Shown: positions 32,134-35,171 of the stretch, one piece after another
Numbering within the stretch: the first letter of the stretch is position 1
Layout: every line of letters begins with the position of its first letter
Assembly (NCBI GenBank): GCA_004173355.1
Contig: SEAD01000042.1
Location: forward strand, 1-35,171
Length of the DNA stretch: 35,171 nt
Reading direction: 5' to 3'
Origin: Chitinophagaceae bacterium
GTDB lineage: Bacteria > Bacteroidota > Bacteroidia > Chitinophagales > Chitinophagaceae
Position numbers and translations under genes: made by a program
The notes under the pieces: model-generated
Told to the model about the DNA's origin: nothing
Database searches by the model: none
Seen by the model: the letters and a program-made list of their open reading frames with translations, nothing else

Positions 32134-32153
32134 CCCGTGAGGGTCGGCAGCTT
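32118..32153 (-). terminator. Terminator of the carbonic anhydrase/SulP operon
   Basis: On the minus strand AAGCTGCC (32146-32153) pairs with GGCAGCTT (32123-32130). An inner stem ACCC/GGGT closes most of the loop. A run of seven T follows. Confidence 0.9.
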
Positions 32154-32176
32154 CAGTATTTACATCCTGCGATCAG

Positions 32177-32812
32177 CTACAGGTTGTCGTATTCATAAAT
32201 GTGATCGATCCGCGTACCCGCAGGCATTTCGAATACGGGATTAATCAACCCGTCTTTCAGTCCGTAAACCCAGCCATGCAGGTGCGGAGCTTCACGTTCC
32301 TTCCAGGCCCGCTGGATAATGGCTGTTTTTGCCAGGTTGAATACCTGCTCCTGCACATTGAGTTCCACCAGCCGGTCGGTCCGTTTATCCATATCACTGA
32401 TGCCATCGAGTTCGGTGCGGTGCATGCGGTAAACATCCTTGATATTACGCAGCCAGACATTGAGCATGGCCGACAGGTCGGTCTGCGTCATGGATGCCTT
32501 TACACCACCGCAACCGTAGTGCCCGCATACGATAATGTGTTTCACCTTTAAATGGTTCACTGCATAATCGAGTACTGCCAGGAGGTTGACATCGGCATTC
32601 ACCACAAGGTTGGCCACATTGCGGTGTACAAAAATTTCGCCTGGCTGTGTATCAGTAATCTGGTTGGCCGGCACGCGGCTGTCGCTGCATCCGATCCAGA
32701 GAAACTGTGGTGTCTGTACGTTGGTCAGCCGGGAAAAAAACTCAGGGTCATCATAGACCTTCTCTTTTGCCCAGGCTTTGTTCGATAACAGGAGCTGGTT
32801 GTAGTTCTGCAT
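32177..32812 (-). CDS. Beta-class carbonic anhydrase (first of two)
   Basis: The 211-aa enzyme interconverts CO2 and bicarbonate in the cytoplasm. Zinc ligands C42, H98 and C101 are in place (GCSDSRVPAN and HYGCGG), with D44 and R46 of the catalytic dyad. The sequence from the N-terminus (NYNQLLLSNKAWAKEKV) and the AWKEREAPHLHGWVYGL segment is that of the Can/YadF type, with about the usual length. It has no signal peptide. It is the last gene of a three-gene minus-strand operon, 17 nt after the SulP gene, and ends at the terminator at 32118-32153. Confidence 0.96.
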   Translation of the reverse strand: MQNYNQLLLSNKAWAKEKVYDDPEFFSRLTNVQTPQFLWIGCSDSRVPANQITDTQPGEIFVHRNVANLVVNADVNLLAVLDYAVNHLKVKHIIVCGHYGCGGVKASMTQTDLSAMLNVWLRNIKDVYRMHRTELDGISDMDKRTDRLVELNVQEQVFNLAKTAIIQRAWKEREAPHLHGWVYGLKDGLINPVFEMPAGTRIDHIYEYDNL

Positions 32813-32829
32813 GATTTAAAGTTAATACA

Positions 32830-34455
32830 TTAACGGCTTACGACCTCCAGTTCCTTGTCATGCTCACGGATAATATCATGGTTGGCCGGAAGTACTCCCG
32901 CTATTTTTTCATTGAAGCCCTGTTGCTTCATAGTACTCTTTTTCAATTCAACTGTTATGTTTTTCAGGGGGGCGGCGATCATGAAGTCCTCGATTGTTTC
33001 AATCACATCCCGGTCGATAAAATCAGCCCTTGTTGTATCAATAAATACAATTGAATCTGCCGGTACTTCTTCCAGTTTTCGTTTGATGATGGCCTTGTTG
33101 AGGAAACTTACATCCTTGCGGAGCCTGAATAAGTAAGTGTTCTGGTCATTCACTACAAACACGGCCGTCCGGAAATTACTCCTGAATGCAAAGAATAATC
33201 CGACACCGATACCGATGATCACACCTTTCAGCAGGTCAGTGGCGAGGATCGCCACAATGGTAATCACAAAGGGAAGGAACTGGTCCCAGCCTTTCTTATA
33301 AAAGGCCCTGAACAGGGAAGGCTTCGCCAGTTTGTACCCGGTGAAAATCAGGATTGCGGCCAGGCAGGCTTTGGGAATCAGGTTGAGGATCGTCGGGATA
33401 AAGGCCACACAAACCAGCAGCAGCAGGCCGTGGAAGATGGTAGACATTTTTGTTTTCGCACCTGAATTGACATTGGCCGAAGATCGTACGATCACACTCG
33501 TGACCGGTAGTCCTCCTACCATTCCGGACACGATATTTCCCAGTCCCTGTGCTTTCAGTTCCCGGTTGGTCGGTGTCACGCGCTGGTATGGATCAAGGTC
33601 ATCGATCGCTTCAATACTCAGCAGGCTTTCCAGACTGGCCACGAGCGCCAGCGTGACTGCGGTACCCCATACTTTTGTATTGCCCAGCTGGCTCCAGTCG
33701 GGCATCGTAAAGAAGGAAAAGAAATGACTGATACTGGTTGCCGGTTCGATAAACACCAGGTGTTCTCCTTTCAGTGCGCTGCCATTGCCCTGGAAGGCAA
33801 GGTTAAGCCCGACCCCGGCGAAAACCACCAGCAGCGGGGCGGGGATCATTTTAATAAATCCCTGGCGTGTACTTACAAATTTTTCCCAGGCAAAATAACC
33901 CGCAAGACAGACACCCCCGATCAGTAGGGCTACAGGTGTTATGTGGGCGAATGCATTCACAAAATTGGAGAAGATATTTCCCTTGTCAGGGACCACCGCC
34001 TCATCGGATTCAAAATGTGAATCATCTCCCAGCAGGTGTGGAAACTGGTTCAGGATCAGGATCAGCCCGATGGCCGCCAGCATGCCTTTGATCACACCAT
34101 TGGGTACATAGTCACCGATAACGCCGGCTTTGGCAAAACCAAGACCGATCTGCATTACCCCTGCGATCACCACTGCCAGGGTAAATGTCTGGAATGATCC
34201 AAGACCCAGCAAGGCCGCAGCCACGATAGCGGTCAGACCGGCTGCGGGGCCACTTACACTCAGGTGTGAACGACTGGCAATACCAATGACGATACCACCC
34301 ACGATACCCGCGATGAGTCCGCTGAACAGCGGGGCGTTGGAGGCAAGGGCCACGCCTAAACAAAGCGGCAGGGCAACGAGGAACACCACTATGGATGCGG
34401 GGAAATCACTCGAAAACCCTTTGAAATAATCTTTGATGCCTGGACGAGATGACAT
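32830..34455 (-). CDS. SulP-family anion transporter with STAS domain, probable bicarbonate transporter
   Basis: The 541-aa protein begins with a SulP core of about 10-14 helices (residues ~15-410). Motifs include FPASIVVFLVALPLCLGVALASNAP near the start and LSVSGPAAGLTAIVAA in the third segment. A shorter STAS-like domain occupies about 430-530 (SIVFIDTTRADFIDRDVIE). SulP proteins carry sulfate, bicarbonate or other anions; the substrate cannot be read from the sequence alone. The operon context, between two carbonic anhydrases, argues for bicarbonate rather than sulfate. The spacing is 46 nt after the upstream carbonic anhydrase and 17 nt before the downstream one. It is not fused to a carbonic anhydrase, unlike some family members. 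Confidence 0.92.
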   Translation of the reverse strand: MSSRPGIKDYFKGFSSDFPASIVVFLVALPLCLGVALASNAPLFSGLIAGIVGGIVIGIASRSHLSVSGPAAGLTAIVAAALLGLGSFQTFTLAVVIAGVMQIGLGFAKAGVIGDYVPNGVIKGMLAAIGLILILNQFPHLLGDDSHFESDEAVVPDKGNIFSNFVNAFAHITPVALLIGGVCLAGYFAWEKFVSTRQGFIKMIPAPLLVVFAGVGLNLAFQGNGSALKGEHLVFIEPATSISHFFSFFTMPDWSQLGNTKVWGTAVTLALVASLESLLSIEAIDDLDPYQRVTPTNRELKAQGLGNIVSGMVGGLPVTSVIVRSSANVNSGAKTKMSTIFHGLLLLVCVAFIPTILNLIPKACLAAILIFTGYKLAKPSLFRAFYKKGWDQFLPFVITIVAILATDLLKGVIIGIGVGLFFAFRSNFRTAVFVVNDQNTYLFRLRKDVSFLNKAIIKRKLEEVPADSIVFIDTTRADFIDRDVIETIEDFMIAAPLKNITVELKKSTMKQQGFNEKIAGVLPANHDIIREHDKELEVVSR

Positions 34456-34501
34456 GATTGACGGTTTAATGTTTTATTGGTTCTTCGTTTACATGGGCTT
34501 A

Positions 34502-35167
34502 TCAGCCGGCAATTTCCATTGCCGGGACTGCTGCGCCCTTTGCAAACATTTTGTGGGTGAAGTTTACTTTCCCGTTTTCAACGCTGTAGCTGCCGCCCAC
34601 CAGGCCAATCTTCCCCTCTTCGTACATTTCCCGGAGGATCTCACTTCCCTTCAGGATCGTTTCGAGGCTGTTGAGTACGTTGGCATGTGATACGAGCTCC
34701 ACATACGTCTCGGTATTTACTTCGTTCCGTGCAGCGGAAGTCTTGTCCAGTGCGGGTTTTACCTTGTCGAGCAGGCCGGTCAGGTTACCCAGCTTCACAT
34801 TGTCAACCGCGCCACGGATAGCACCACAACGCGAATGGCCCAGCACTACGATGAGTTTTGATCCGGCTACTTTACAGGCATACTCCAGACTGCCGATGAT
34901 ATCCTCATTTACCACATTACCTGCCACCCGCAGGCTGAAAATTTCCCCAAGACCCTGGTCGAAAATCAGCTCGACACTCGTCCGGCTATCCATACAGCTC
35001 AGCACCGCGGCGAAAGGAAACTGTCCCGCCGACGTTTCTTCCATCTGGTCGAGCAGGTTGCGGTTCAGCTTCAGGTTATTGACAAAACGTTTATTGCCAT
35101 CCACCAGCACTTCATAAGCTGCTTCAGGCGTAAGGGCATTCTGGAACTCTTTTGTATGAAATCTCAT
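34502..35167 (-). CDS. Beta-class carbonic anhydrase (second of two)
   Basis: The 221-aa enzyme also carries the beta-class zinc site: C58 and D60/R62 in SCMDSR, with H111 and C114 in GHSRCGAI. It differs clearly from its neighbour 1.7 kb away. The catalytic motif is followed by TSVELIFDQGLGEIFSLRVAGNVV, and the C-terminus has VGGSYSVENGKV, placing it in a different beta-class branch. There is no signal peptide, so it is probably cytoplasmic. It is the first gene of the operon in this window. The ATG at 35167 is 4 bases from the window end, so its promoter and any upstream operon members are not visible. Confidence 0.95.
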   Translation of the reverse strand: MRFHTKEFQNALTPEAAYEVLVDGNKRFVNNLKLNRNLLDQMEETSAGQFPFAAVLSCMDSRTSVELIFDQGLGEIFSLRVAGNVVNEDIIGSLEYACKVAGSKLIVVLGHSRCGAIRGAVDNVKLGNLTGLLDKVKPALDKTSAARNEVNTETYVELVSHANVLNSLETILKGSEILREMYEEGKIGLVGGSYSVENGKVNFTHKMFAKGAAVPAMEIAG

Positions 35168-35171
35168 ATTC

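Overview
The window looks like a piece of a Bacteroidota chromosome, most likely Chitinophagaceae or a close relative. Three things point there: lineage-typical proteins (a TlpA-type thioredoxin with a DUF4369-like N-terminus, a GldA-like ABC ATPase, a DUF6089-like protein, an outer-membrane barrel of the carboxypeptidase-regulatory/OMP_b-brl_3 kind), weak Shine-Dalgarno signals, and repeated matches to the Bacteroidota sigma-A promoter box TAnnTTTG in intergenic DNA. I see no tRNA, rRNA, CRISPR array, insertion sequence or prophage. The content is mostly core chromosome.

Layout. 1-4.1 kb (minus strand): a truncated TlpA-like lipoprotein, gatB, a secreted two-PDZ protein, then a 380-bp gap with a 22-bp tandem repeat, inverted repeats and a 36-codon membrane-peptide gene. 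4.1-6.7 kb: alaS. 6.9-8.8 kb (plus): an M23 endopeptidase and a MerR-type regulator with a long acidic, repeat-bearing N-terminus. 8.8-9.3 kb: a gene-poor stretch that ends in a candidate small RNA with a strong terminator. 9.3-11.7 kb (minus): gcvH, an ECF sigma factor, its RskA-like anti-sigma factor and a VanZ-family protein. 11.8-14.3 kb: the outer-membrane barrel protein. 14.3-15.4 kb (minus): a periplasmic cyclophilin and a 114-aa protein of unknown function. 15.4-20 kb (plus): serS, a CxxCH lipoprotein, and a DUF1800/DUF1501 pair. 20-25.1 kb (minus): an OPT-family transporter and a two-repeat M16 protease. 25.4-27.3 kb (plus): a 2-oxoacid:acceptor oxidoreductase alpha/gamma-fused subunit without its beta partner beside it. 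27.3-32.1 kb (minus): a DUF6089-like protein, nth, a 77-aa protein, divIC/ftsB, eno and gldA. 32.2-35.2 kb (minus): an operon with a SulP transporter between two different beta-carbonic anhydrases.

How they work together. The carbonic anhydrase-SulP-carbonic anhydrase cluster is the clearest multi-gene functional unit, and I read it as a candidate bicarbonate-handling module. The sigma/anti-sigma pair is a second unit, translationally coupled and using non-ATG starts. The DUF1800/DUF1501 pair is a recurring but poorly understood secreted pair.

The least expected signals are regulatory. Several genes (merR-like, gldA, the 114-aa gene, possibly gatB) have a TAnnTTTG box only 5-10 nt before the start codon, which predicts leaderless or nearly leaderless mRNAs. 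The gldA promoter is interleaved with the terminator of the gene before it. No entirely new multi-gene system could be shown from sequence alone.
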